DNA of 64,000 nt, taken from the NCBI RefSeq assembly GCF_009862265.1, contig NZ_WWGX01000078.1, positions 65,173-129,172 of the forward strand, read 5' to 3'. A model generated the notes under the pieces. It saw nothing but the letters and a program-made list of their open reading frames with translations. It had not been told where the DNA came from and made no database searches. Positions within the stretch are counted from its first letter, which is position 1, and each line of letters begins with the position of its first letter. Made by a program: the position numbers and the translations under genes. This document shows positions 33,561 to 41,452 of this stretch, in pieces. The stretch comes from Streptomyces sp. SID8352. Its GTDB lineage: Bacteria; Actinomycetota; Actinomycetes; Streptomycetales; Streptomycetaceae.

Positions 33561-34700
33561 ATGACCACCACCCTCGAACCCCCCGCCCCGCACTCCTCCC
33601 CCGCCGGCACCGTCTCCGGCGTGCTCGACCTCGACGCGCGCGGCACCGGCCGGCTGCGCTCGGCGGCCCTGCTGCCCGAACCATCCGATCCCGTCCTCTC
33701 CCCCGCCCTGGTCCGCCGCCACGGGCTGCGCCGGGGCGATCTGGTCGAGGGCGTCCCCGGCGACCGGGGCACCGTCACCGAGGTGGTCCGGGTCAACGGC
33801 GCCGATCCCCGGCACCTCCCCGGACGGCGCCACTTCGCCGACCTGACCCCGGTCCACCCGTACGAGCGGCTGCGGCTGGAGCATCCGGCGGCGGGGCCGA
33901 CCGGACGGGTCACCGATCTGATCGCCCCGGTCGGCAAGGGCCAGCGCGGGCTGATCGTGGCCCCGCCCAGGACCGGCAAGACGGTCCTGCTGACCCGGAT
34001 CGCCGCCGCGGTCGCCGGAAACCACCCCGAGTGCCGGCTGATGGTGCTGCTCCTCGACGAACGCCCGGAGGAGGTGACCGACATGCGCCGCTCGGTCCGG
34101 GGCGAGGTGTACGCCTCGACCTTCGACCGGGGCGCGCGGCACCACATCGAACTGGCCGAGCTGGTGATCGAGCGGGCGAAGCGGCTCGTCGAGGACGGGG
34201 AGGACGTGGTGGTGCTGCTCGACTCCCTGACCCGCCTGTGCCGGGCCCACAACAACGCCGCGCCCGCGGGCGGCCGGGTGCTCAGCGGCGGTGTCGACGC
34301 CGCGGCGCTGTCCGCGCCCAAGCGGCTGTTCGGGGCGGCCCGGAAGACCGAGGAGGGCGGGTCGCTGACCATCCTGGCCACCGCGCTGGTGGAGACCGGC
34401 TCCCGCGCCGACCAGTTCTTCTTCGAGGAGCTGAAGGGAACCGGCAACATGGAACTGCGCCTCGACCGCGAGCTGGCCTCCCGCCGGGTCTTCCCCGCCC
34501 TGGACGTGGCGGCCTCGGGCACCCGCCGCGAGGAACTGCTGCTGTCCGCCGCCGAGTCGGCCACCGTGCCCGGGCTGCGCCGGGTGCTGGGGTCCCGCGA
34601 CCCTCGGGCCGCGCTGGAGACCCTGCTGGACCGGATGCGCCGGACACCCGACAACGCCGCCCTGCTGCGCCGCCTCCGGCCGACGCTGCCCGCCGCCTGA
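33561..34700 (+). CDS. rho: Short transcription termination factor Rho paralogue
   Basis: A 379-residue RNA-dependent ATPase of the Rho family. A reduced N-terminal RNA-binding cold-shock-like part (about 15-110; GVLDLDARGTGRLRS) is followed by the motor: Walker A APPRTGKTVLL (134-144), Walker B VVVLLDSLTR (about 209-218) and the Q/R-loop region TEEGGSLTILATALVETGS. Main actinobacterial Rho proteins exceed 600 residues because of a large Arg/Asp-rich insertion; this one lacks it and the N-terminal helical bundle, so it is best read as a second, compact Rho. AAAGGA precedes ATG 33561. Confidence 0.88.
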   Translation: MTTTLEPPAPHSSPAGTVSGVLDLDARGTGRLRSAALLPEPSDPVLSPALVRRHGLRRGDLVEGVPGDRGTVTEVVRVNGADPRHLPGRRHFADLTPVHPYERLRLEHPAAGPTGRVTDLIAPVGKGQRGLIVAPPRTGKTVLLTRIAAAVAGNHPECRLMVLLLDERPEEVTDMRRSVRGEVYASTFDRGARHHIELAELVIERAKRLVEDGEDVVVLLDSLTRLCRAHNNAAPAGGRVLSGGVDAAALSAPKRLFGAARKTEEGGSLTILATALVETGSRADQFFFEELKGTGNMELRLDRELASRRVFPALDVAASGTRREELLLSAAESATVPGLRRVLGSRDPRAALETLLDRMRRTPDNAALLRRLRPTLPAA

Positions 34701-34861
34701 CGACGGCCGCGACACGGCCGCCGGGCGGGTGAGCGGACGACGGCGAGCGGCGGGGGCGGGAGGCGAAAGACGGGTGGGCGGCGGGCCGGTTCCCGTACGG
34801 CATCCGGGTGATCGCGGGCGCGGCCCGGCCGGGTCGGCGGGGCGCCCCCCGGGTCCGTTCC

Positions 34862-34873
34862 TACGTTTGCGGT
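34862..34873 (+). promoter_or_regulatory. Possible leaderless promoter of the DD-carboxypeptidase gene
   Basis: TACGTT (34862-34867) fits a -10 box with six bases to the ATG at 34874. No ribosome binding site precedes that ATG, so the transcript may begin at the start codon. No clear -35 box. Confidence 0.4.
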
Positions 34874-36076
34874 ATGACTATCAGATTCTTGTGCCGGGCC
34901 GCCCGTTCCTCCTGCGTCCTGTGCGTGGCGGGACTGCTCACGCTCACCCCCGCCGCGGTCTCCGCACGCCCCACCCGCCCCGACCCCGGCACGCCCGGCG
35001 GCCCCGGAGCGGCGGCGGCCCGGCCGGGTCTGCTGTTCCGCTCCGGCACCCAGGTGCACCCACGCGCCGGGGTGCCCAAGGTCCCCGAGGTCTCGGCCCT
35101 TGCCTGGGTGGTGGCCGACGCGGACACCGGGGCGGTGCTCGCCGGGCACGAGGCGCACCGTCCGCTGCCGCCCGCCAGCACCCTGAAGACCCTGTTCGCG
35201 CTGACCGTGCTGCCGGACCTGCCCGGCGGCACCCTGCACCGGGTCAGCCCCGAGGAGCTCGCGGACATCGGTCCCGGCAGCAGTCTGGTCGGCGTCGTCG
35301 AGGGGCAGACGTACCGGGTCTCCGACCTGTGGAACGGCGTCTTCCTGAACTCCGGCAACGACGCGGTGCACGTGCTGGCCTCGCTCGGCGGGGGCTGGAA
35401 CGCCACGACCCGGCGGATGCAGGCCCGGGCCCGCGCCCTGGGCGCCCTCGACACCCAGGTGCGCTCTCCCGACGGCTACGACGCGCCCGGGCAGGTGTCG
35501 TCGGCGTTCGACCTCGCCGTGTTCGGCCGGGCCGGGCTGCGCGACCCGGACTTCGCGCGCTACTGCTCCACCGTCGACGCCATGTTCCCCGGGCTCGACG
35601 GCGCCACGTACGGCATCCTCAACACCAACCGCCTGCTCACCGGAGCGGACGGGGTGGAGCGCTACCCCGGGCTGATCGGCGTCAAGAACGGTTACACCAG
35701 CGACGCCGGGAACACCCTCGTCACCGCGGCCCGCCAGGACGGCCGCACCCTGGTGGTGACCGTGATGAACCCCCAGGAGGGCGGCGCGCACGCCGTGTAC
35801 GAGGAGGCGCGCGCCCTGCTCGACTGGGGGTTCGCGGCGGACGGGCGGGTCGTGCCGGTGGGCTCCCTGGACGCCGGGCTGCCCCGGGGCACCCGTCCGG
35901 GCGCGGGCTCCTCGCCGGTGCCCGCGGCGGCCCCGCCCGCACCCGCCGGCAACGGTGGCGGCCCGGGGGCCGGGCTGGTAGCGGGGGGCGTCGCAGGGCT
36001 CGGGGCGTGCGCGGCGGCCCTGGCCCTGCGCCTCAGGTCACGGCGGGCACGGCAGGCGCGGCACGCACGACCGTGA
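34874..36076 (+). CDS. D-alanyl-D-alanine carboxypeptidase (S11, DacA/PBP5-like)
   Basis: A 400-residue exported penicillin-binding protein: signal peptide (residues 1-31), S11 catalytic domain (about 70-330) and a C-terminal membrane helix near 367-388 with a basic cytoplasmic tail RLRSRRARQARHARP. Active-site motifs are S102-TLK (SxxK), S160-G-N and K-N-G in VKNGYTS, where most homologues have KTG. It trims the terminal D-Ala from peptidoglycan stem peptides. The Pro/Ala/Gly linker (about 335-365) spans the wall. Confidence 0.92.
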   Translation: MTIRFLCRAARSSCVLCVAGLLTLTPAAVSARPTRPDPGTPGGPGAAAARPGLLFRSGTQVHPRAGVPKVPEVSALAWVVADADTGAVLAGHEAHRPLPPASTLKTLFALTVLPDLPGGTLHRVSPEELADIGPGSSLVGVVEGQTYRVSDLWNGVFLNSGNDAVHVLASLGGGWNATTRRMQARARALGALDTQVRSPDGYDAPGQVSSAFDLAVFGRAGLRDPDFARYCSTVDAMFPGLDGATYGILNTNRLLTGADGVERYPGLIGVKNGYTSDAGNTLVTAARQDGRTLVVTVMNPQEGGAHAVYEEARALLDWGFAADGRVVPVGSLDAGLPRGTRPGAGSSPVPAAAPPAPAGNGGGPGAGLVAGGVAGLGACAAALALRLRSRRARQARHARP

Positions 36077-36362
36077 CACCGCCCCGCACGGCACGGGCCC
36101 ACCGGGACGGGATCTCCCGGCCCCGGTGCCGACGCCGCCCCGGGCGCCGCGACAGGTCCTCCCGGCCGCCGTGCCGGGTGCCGTCGGCGTCCGGGCCCGC
36201 CGGCGGCGGCCTCCCCGACCGCTCGGCCCCGGCGGTGGCGGGACCTGCCGCGACGGGCCGCCACCCGGGCCGCCCCCCGGTCGGGGGGTGGGGACAGCAG
36301 CACCCCGGGCCCGGGGGGCACCGCCATTCCCCGGGCGCGGCCCCGTTCGGATACTCGACCGC

Positions 36363-37451
36363 ATGGCCCGAACCACCCTTTTCCCCCCGTCCGACCCGGC
36401 ATCCGAACAGGCGGCGGACCTGCCCACCCACCCGGCGCTCCGGCCCGGCCGGGGCAGCGACTTCGCCGAACTCGCGCGGCGCGTCACCGAGGCGGGGCTG
36501 CTGCGCCGCCGACCGCTCTACTACACGGTGCGCTTCGGTCTCGTCGCCCTCGCCCTGGCCTCCTGCGTCGCGGCCTTCCTGGTCCTCGGGGACCGCTGGG
36601 AGCAGCTGGCCGTCGCGGCCGTCCTGGCCGTCGTCTTCGGCCAGTTGGGGCTGGCCGCGCACGACCTCGCCCACCGGCAGGTTTTCTCGCGGCGGCGGCC
36701 CAGTGAGATCGGCGGCCTGTTCACGGCCGACCTGCTGCTGGGCATGAGCTACGGCTGGTGGATGAACAAGCACACCCGCCACCACGCGCACCCCAACCAC
36801 GAGGGCAGGGACCCCGACGTCTCCCCCGACATCCTGGTCTGGTCGCGGGGGCAGGCGGAGCGGGCGCGGGGCCTTCCGCGCTTCGTCGGGAGGCACCAGG
36901 CCGCCCTCTTCCTCCCGCTGCTGACGCTGGAGGGGCTCAACCTGAGCTTCAACAGCTTCAGGGCGCTGGGCGGTCCTGCCGTCAAGCGCCCGGTCCTGGA
37001 GGGGACCCTCCTCGTCGCCCACTTCGCGCTCTACTTCGGCGGGCTGTTCGCCGTCCTGTCCCCCGGCCGGGCGCTCGCCTTCGCCGCCGTCCACCAGGGG
37101 CTGTTCGGGATCTACCTGGGCTCGGTCTTCGCGCCCAACCACAAGGGCATGCCGATGATCGAGGAGGGCACCCGGCTGGACTTCCTGCGCCGCCAGGTCC
37201 TCACCTCGCGCAACGTGCGCGGCGGGGTGTTCGTCGACGCGCTGATGGGCGGGCTCAACCACCAGATCGAGCACCATCTCTTCCCCAGCATGCCGACGCC
37301 CGCCCTGCGGGACGCCCAGGTCCTCACCGAGCGGTACTGCGCCGAGCTGGGCCTGCCCTACCACCGCACCGGTCTCCTCGCCTCGCACCGGGAGGGGCTG
37401 CGCCACCTGCGTGCCGTGGGCGAGCCACTGCGGGCGGCCCGGGCCCGCTGA
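36363..37451 (+). CDS. Membrane fatty acid desaturase
   Basis: A 362-residue acyl-lipid/acyl-CoA desaturase with the three diiron His boxes HDLAH (100-104), HTRHHAH (137-143) and HQIEHH (about 300-305), and four hydrophobic segments. This box pattern fits the DesA3/front-end-like group. It would introduce a double bond into fatty acyl chains in the membrane. ATG at 36363 is used; an in-frame extension to 36126 is Arg/Pro-rich and unlikely. It converges on uppP with only four bases between stop codons. Confidence 0.92.
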   Translation: MARTTLFPPSDPASEQAADLPTHPALRPGRGSDFAELARRVTEAGLLRRRPLYYTVRFGLVALALASCVAAFLVLGDRWEQLAVAAVLAVVFGQLGLAAHDLAHRQVFSRRRPSEIGGLFTADLLLGMSYGWWMNKHTRHHAHPNHEGRDPDVSPDILVWSRGQAERARGLPRFVGRHQAALFLPLLTLEGLNLSFNSFRALGGPAVKRPVLEGTLLVAHFALYFGGLFAVLSPGRALAFAAVHQGLFGIYLGSVFAPNHKGMPMIEEGTRLDFLRRQVLTSRNVRGGVFVDALMGGLNHQIEHHLFPSMPTPALRDAQVLTERYCAELGLPYHRTGLLASHREGLRHLRAVGEPLRAARAR

Positions 37452-37455
37452 GCCG

Positions 37456-38292
37456 TCAGCCCTGGAGCACCCCCGCGCCGAGCAGGCCGAACAGCAGTAC
37501 GCCGACGACGATCCGGTAGACCACGAAGGCGTCGAAGGTGTGCCGGGCGACGAACCTCAGCAGCCAGGCGATGGAGGCGTAGGCCACCCCGAAGGAGACC
37601 AGGGTGCCCACCGCCAGCGGGGCGGCGGCGGTGCCGGTGCCCAGGGCGTCCTTCAGCTCGTAGATCCCGGCGCCGGTCAGGGCGGGGATGCCGAGGAAGA
37701 AGGAGAGCCGGGTGGCGGCCACCCGGTCCAGGTCGAGCAGCAGGGCCGTGGACATGGTGGCGCCGGAGCGGGAGAAGCCCGGGAAGAGCAGGGCGATGAT
37801 CTGGGAGCCGCCGACCAGCAGGGCGTCCCGCAGCGAGGTGTCGTCCTCGCCCCGCTTGTGCCGGCCCCTGCGGTCCGCCACCCACATGACCGCGCTGCCC
37901 GCGATCAGCGAGCCGGCCACCACCCACAGTGAGGCCAGCGGCCCGTGGATCAGCGGCTTGGCGGCCAGCCCCACCGCGACGACGGGCAGCGTCGCGAGCA
38001 CCACCCACCAGGCGAACCGGTAGTCGTGGTGGTAGCGCTGCTCGCGGTCGGCCAGTCCGCGCAGCCAGGCGGAGGCGATCCGGGCGATGTCGCCGGAGAA
38101 GTAGACGAGCACGGCGGCGATGGCGCCGACCTGGATGACGGCCGAGAACCCCACGACCGCGGGATCGTCGACGGGGATCCCCATCAGCCCCTCCACGATC
38201 TTCAGATGGCCGGTGGAGGAGATGGGCAGGAACTCGGTCACCCCCTCGACGGCTCCGAGGACGACGGCCTGACCGATGCTGATGGCACTCAT
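37456..38292 (-). CDS. uppP: Undecaprenyl-diphosphatase
   Basis: A 278-residue polytopic membrane phosphatase that recycles undecaprenyl diphosphate to the monophosphate carrier for peptidoglycan and wall polymers; it also gives bacitracin resistance. The signatures EGVTEFLPISSTGH (16-29) and PGFSRSG (about 170-176) are intact, with eight hydrophobic segments. ATG at 38292 is used. The upstream 240 bp hold a divergent promoter region shared with the MarR gene. Confidence 0.96.
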   Translation of the reverse strand: MSAISIGQAVVLGAVEGVTEFLPISSTGHLKIVEGLMGIPVDDPAVVGFSAVIQVGAIAAVLVYFSGDIARIASAWLRGLADREQRYHHDYRFAWWVVLATLPVVAVGLAAKPLIHGPLASLWVVAGSLIAGSAVMWVADRRGRHKRGEDDTSLRDALLVGGSQIIALLFPGFSRSGATMSTALLLDLDRVAATRLSFFLGIPALTGAGIYELKDALGTGTAAAPLAVGTLVSFGVAYASIAWLLRFVARHTFDAFVVYRIVVGVLLFGLLGAGVLQG

Positions 38293-38500
38293 GGAGGTCC
38301 TGTTCTCCTCGCGGCGGGACGGGCTGCGGAGGGACGGGACCGGCCCCCCTCCCGCTCCCCTGCGCGCCAGTCCTACTACAGGCCGTCCGGCGCGCGGCGG
38401 CGACGCCCGAGGGCGCCGTCCGGCATCACCCCCGCGCGCCGGGGAGGGTCCCTCCGGGGCCCGGGAGACGGCCGGTGCGACGGGTTGTGTCCTTCCCCTA

Positions 38501-38516
38501 AACGAATGATCGTTCG
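38501..38516. promoter_or_regulatory. Operator-like inverted repeat upstream of marR
   Basis: CGAATGATCGTTCG (38503-38516), within aacgaatgatcgttcg, is palindromic except for two mismatched base pairs. It lies 17 bp upstream of the MarR-family start codon, in a rare AT-richer spot, and is a likely autoregulatory site. Confidence 0.5.
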
Positions 38517-38533
38517 GGTGTTACCGTGCACGC

Positions 38534-38986
38534 ATGGCAGTCGGAACGGCCGGTGCGCGGCTGCAGGAACGCTGGCGCGAGATCCTCGCGCTGCACGCCC
38601 GCACGGTGTGCGAGATCGACCGGGTGCTGCATCCCCACGGCCTGGGCGCCAGCGACTTCGAGGTGCTGGAGGTGCTCGCGGCCGAGCGGTCCGGGGAGGG
38701 CGCCCCGTACCGGGTGCAGAGCCTGGTGGACCGGCTCCACCTCAGCCAGAGCGCGTTGTCCCGGCTGATCGCGCGGCTGGAGCGGGACGGGCTGGTGGAG
38801 CGGTCCATGTGCGCCGAGGACCGGCGCGGCGTCCGGGTCGCCCTGACCCCCCGGGGCAGCGCCCTGTACGCCGAGGTGTGCCCGCTGCAGCGGGCCGCCC
38901 TCTCCCGCGGCCTGGGCGGGGAGGCTCCGGCGGCGGCGCCCGCCGCCCCGGCCCGGACGGCGCCGGGACCCGCGCGCCCGGCCTGA
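38534..38986 (+). CDS. MarR-family transcriptional regulator
   Basis: A 150-residue winged-helix dimer protein. Helices GLGASDFEVLEVLAA and recognition helix VDRLHLSQSALSRLIARLE, then wing DRRGVRVALTPRG, match MarR. A disordered Ala/Pro tail follows. MarR proteins repress efflux or degradation genes until a small molecule or oxidant binds. Divergent uppP is the nearest gene, so cell-envelope stress is one possible signal. Confidence 0.9.
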   Translation: MAVGTAGARLQERWREILALHARTVCEIDRVLHPHGLGASDFEVLEVLAAERSGEGAPYRVQSLVDRLHLSQSALSRLIARLERDGLVERSMCAEDRRGVRVALTPRGSALYAEVCPLQRAALSRGLGGEAPAAAPAAPARTAPGPARPA

Positions 38987-39011
38987 CCCGCGGGCACGGG
39001 GCGGGCCTGCG

Positions 39012-39416
39012 CTACGGGCGGGCCAGCAGCGTGCGGACCCCGTCCGAGGTGAGCGTGAGCCGGTGCTCCGACCCGGCGTCTATCGACAGCGACAGGTCCT
39101 CGGCGGGCCACTGCGCGGCGAGGACGCCGAGCGGCACCAGGCGGTAGCGGGAGACGTACGGGAGCAGTCCCGCCATCTCGCGTTCCGAGGTGAACACCGG
39201 GACCACCGGCCGGCCGCCCCGCTGCTCCAGCACCGGCAGGGCCAGCATGCCGGGGTCGGTGGCGTCCCGTTCGTCGGCGTCGTCGGGCACCGGGACGAGG
39301 ACGTCGCTGCCGGCGAGGGTGTCGAGCGCCACCGTGTCCTCGGTGTCACCGGCGAGGGCGTCCAGCGCGCGCTGCGCGGGGGTGGGCAGGGGCGTGTTGT
39401 TCGCGGGTGTCTCCAT
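39012..39416 (-). CDS. SseB-family protein
   Basis: A 134-residue soluble protein: an N-terminal Thr/Pro/Ala segment and a small SseB-like domain (about 15-134; VLVPVPDD, GRPVVPVFTSEREM, LSLSIDAGSEHRLTL). The SseB N-terminal domain is widespread in actinobacteria with no settled function. It converges on the MarR gene with a 25-bp gap. Confidence 0.75.
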   Translation of the reverse strand: METPANNTPLPTPAQRALDALAGDTEDTVALDTLAGSDVLVPVPDDADERDATDPGMLALPVLEQRGGRPVVPVFTSEREMAGLLPYVSRYRLVPLGVLAAQWPAEDLSLSIDAGSEHRLTLTSDGVRTLLARP

Positions 39417-39894
39417 GGGCGCATCCCTGGTAGCGGCGCCGCCCGCCCGGGTCGCCGGCGGGCGCGGTCCAGGTCCGCGTACCCGGTCGGCCGTGGCACA
39501 ACCCCGGTCCGCGCGCCCCCTGAGGCCGGTCCGACGATTCCCGTCCGCCGCACGACGCCGAGCCCGGACTCCCGCCGCACCGGCCCCGGATCCGAGTACG
39601 TCCGTACGAAGGCCCGGGGCCGACGCGCCGGGAGCACGCGCCTGACGCCGCCCGGCCGCCCTGCGGGCGACGACGGCAATCGACGGACGGGCCCTCGCAC
39701 CACCGGCCGCGGAGGCGGTCCGGCCGGTGGCGGACCCCTCGGCCCAGGGCGCGCCGCCCCGCGCCGTCGGCACTCCGGAGCGGGCCCCGGGGCGCGTTCG
39801 GCGCACTCATCTGATCAAGATGGGGCCCACATGAGGGGCCGCCCGAGGGGGAGGGTTAGCATATGAGCGCCGCCTAGCTCGAAAGATAAGAGAC
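39417..39894. other. 478-bp gene-free region upstream of gap
   Basis: No credible gene. TAGCAT at 39857-39862, in an AT-richer stretch (gttagcatatgagc), is a possible -10 box for the GAPDH gene with a leader of about 30 nt; I find no matching -35 box. The SseB promoter must lie at the left end. Confidence 0.45.
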
Positions 39895-41340
39895 GTGACT
39901 GTCAACGACGACTCGTTCACCAACTGGATGCACCGCGAGGAGATCGCGGAGTCGATGATCCCGATCATCGGGAAGCTGCAGCGCGAGCGGGACGTCACCG
40001 TCCTGCTGCACAGCCGCTCCCTGGTGAACAAGTCGGTGGTCAGCATCCTCAAGACGCACCGGTTCGCACGCCAGATCGCGGGCGCCGAACTGTCGGTCAC
40101 CGAGACGATGCCGTTCCTCCAGGCACTCGCCACTCTCGACCTCGGCCCCTCCCAGATCGACATCGGCATGCTCGCCGCCACCTACAAGGAGGACGACCGC
40201 GGCCTCTCGGTCGCCGACTTCACAGCCGAGGCCGTCGAAGGCGCCACGGGCGCCCGCAAGACCGACCGCCGCGAGCCCCGCGACGTGGTCCTCTACGGCT
40301 TCGGCCGGATCGGCCGCCTCATCGCCCGCCTGCTCATCGAGAAGGCGGGCTCCGGCAACGGACTGCGGCTGCGCGCCATCGTGGTGCGCGGCGGCGGCGA
40401 CCAGGACCTCGTCAAGCGGGCCTCGCTGCTGCGCCGCGACTCGGTGCACGGCCAGTTCCAGGGCACCATCACCGTCGACGAGGAGAGCAGCACGATCCTC
40501 GCCAACGGCAACGCCATCCGGGTCATCCACGCCGACGACCCCTCGCAGGTCGACTACACGGCGTACGGCATCGACAACGCCATCCTCATCGACAACACCG
40601 GCAAGTGGCGCGACCGCGAGGGGCTCTCCAAGCACCTGCGCCCCGGCATCGACAAGGTCGTCCTGACCGCGCCGGGCAAGGGCGACGTCGCCAACATCGT
40701 CCATGGCGTCAACCACCACACCATCAAGCCGGACGAGCGCATCCTGTCCTGCGCCTCCTGCACCACCAACGCGATCGTGCCGCCGCTGAAGGCGATGGCC
40801 GAGGAGTACGGGGTGCTGCGCGGTCACGTGGAGACCGTGCACTCCTTCACCAACGACCAGAATCTGCTGGACAACTACCACAAGTCCGACCGCCGCGGCC
40901 GCAGCGCGCCGCTGAACATGGTCATCACCGAGACCGGCGCCGCCTCGGCCGTCGCCAAGGCGCTCCCGGAGCTCGACGCCAAGATCACCGGCAGTTCGAT
41001 CCGGGTGCCGGTGCCGGACGTGTCCATCGCGATCCTCAACCTCCAGCTCGCCCGCGAGACCACCCGCGAGGACGTCCTCGACCACCTGCGCGAGGTGTCG
41101 CTGACGTCGCCGCTCAAGCGCCAGATCGACTTCATCACCGCCCCCGACGCCGTCTCCAGCGACTTCATCGGCTCCCGGCACGCCTCGATCGTCGACGCGG
41201 GCGCGCTCCGGGTCGAGGGCGACAACGCGATCCTCTACCTCTGGTACGACAACGAGTTCGGCTACTCCTGCCAGGTCGTCCGCGTCGTCCAGCACGTCTC
41301 CGGGGTGGAGTACCCGACCTACCCGGCGCCGGCGGTCTGA
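39895..41340 (+). CDS. gap: Glyceraldehyde-3-phosphate dehydrogenase, long form
   Basis: A 481-residue GAPDH. The first 128 residues are a helical extension absent from the usual 330-residue enzyme; then come the NAD-binding LYGFGRIGR (133-141), catalytic Cys289 in SCASCTTN, and WYDNEFGYSCQVV near the C terminus. This extended type is found in actinobacteria, often beside a standard gap in the glycolytic operon. It oxidises glyceraldehyde-3-phosphate to 1,3-bisphosphoglycerate. GTG at 39895 is preceded by only weak AAGAGA. No pgk or tpi is adjacent, so it is a stand-alone paralogue. Confidence 0.95.
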   Translation: MTVNDDSFTNWMHREEIAESMIPIIGKLQRERDVTVLLHSRSLVNKSVVSILKTHRFARQIAGAELSVTETMPFLQALATLDLGPSQIDIGMLAATYKEDDRGLSVADFTAEAVEGATGARKTDRREPRDVVLYGFGRIGRLIARLLIEKAGSGNGLRLRAIVVRGGGDQDLVKRASLLRRDSVHGQFQGTITVDEESSTILANGNAIRVIHADDPSQVDYTAYGIDNAILIDNTGKWRDREGLSKHLRPGIDKVVLTAPGKGDVANIVHGVNHHTIKPDERILSCASCTTNAIVPPLKAMAEEYGVLRGHVETVHSFTNDQNLLDNYHKSDRRGRSAPLNMVITETGAASAVAKALPELDAKITGSSIRVPVPDVSIAILNLQLARETTREDVLDHLREVSLTSPLKRQIDFITAPDAVSSDFIGSRHASIVDAGALRVEGDNAILYLWYDNEFGYSCQVVRVVQHVSGVEYPTYPAPAV

Positions 41341-41357
41341 CCCCGGCACCGCTCACG

Positions 41358-41401
41358 GCGGGGGGGCGGAGGGGACGAACCGGGTCCCCGCCGCCCCCCG
41401 C
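41358..41401 (+). terminator. GC-rich hairpin after gap
   Basis: The arms 41358-41376 and 41384-41401 pair almost perfectly (one extra G and one A/C mismatch) around a 7-nt loop. It starts 18 bp after the GAPDH stop codon and lacks a T-tract. Confidence 0.7.
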
Positions 41402-41452
41402 TCGCGTGGCAGGGTGAACGGAGCACACGCACGGCACGACGGGAGGGTGGCC

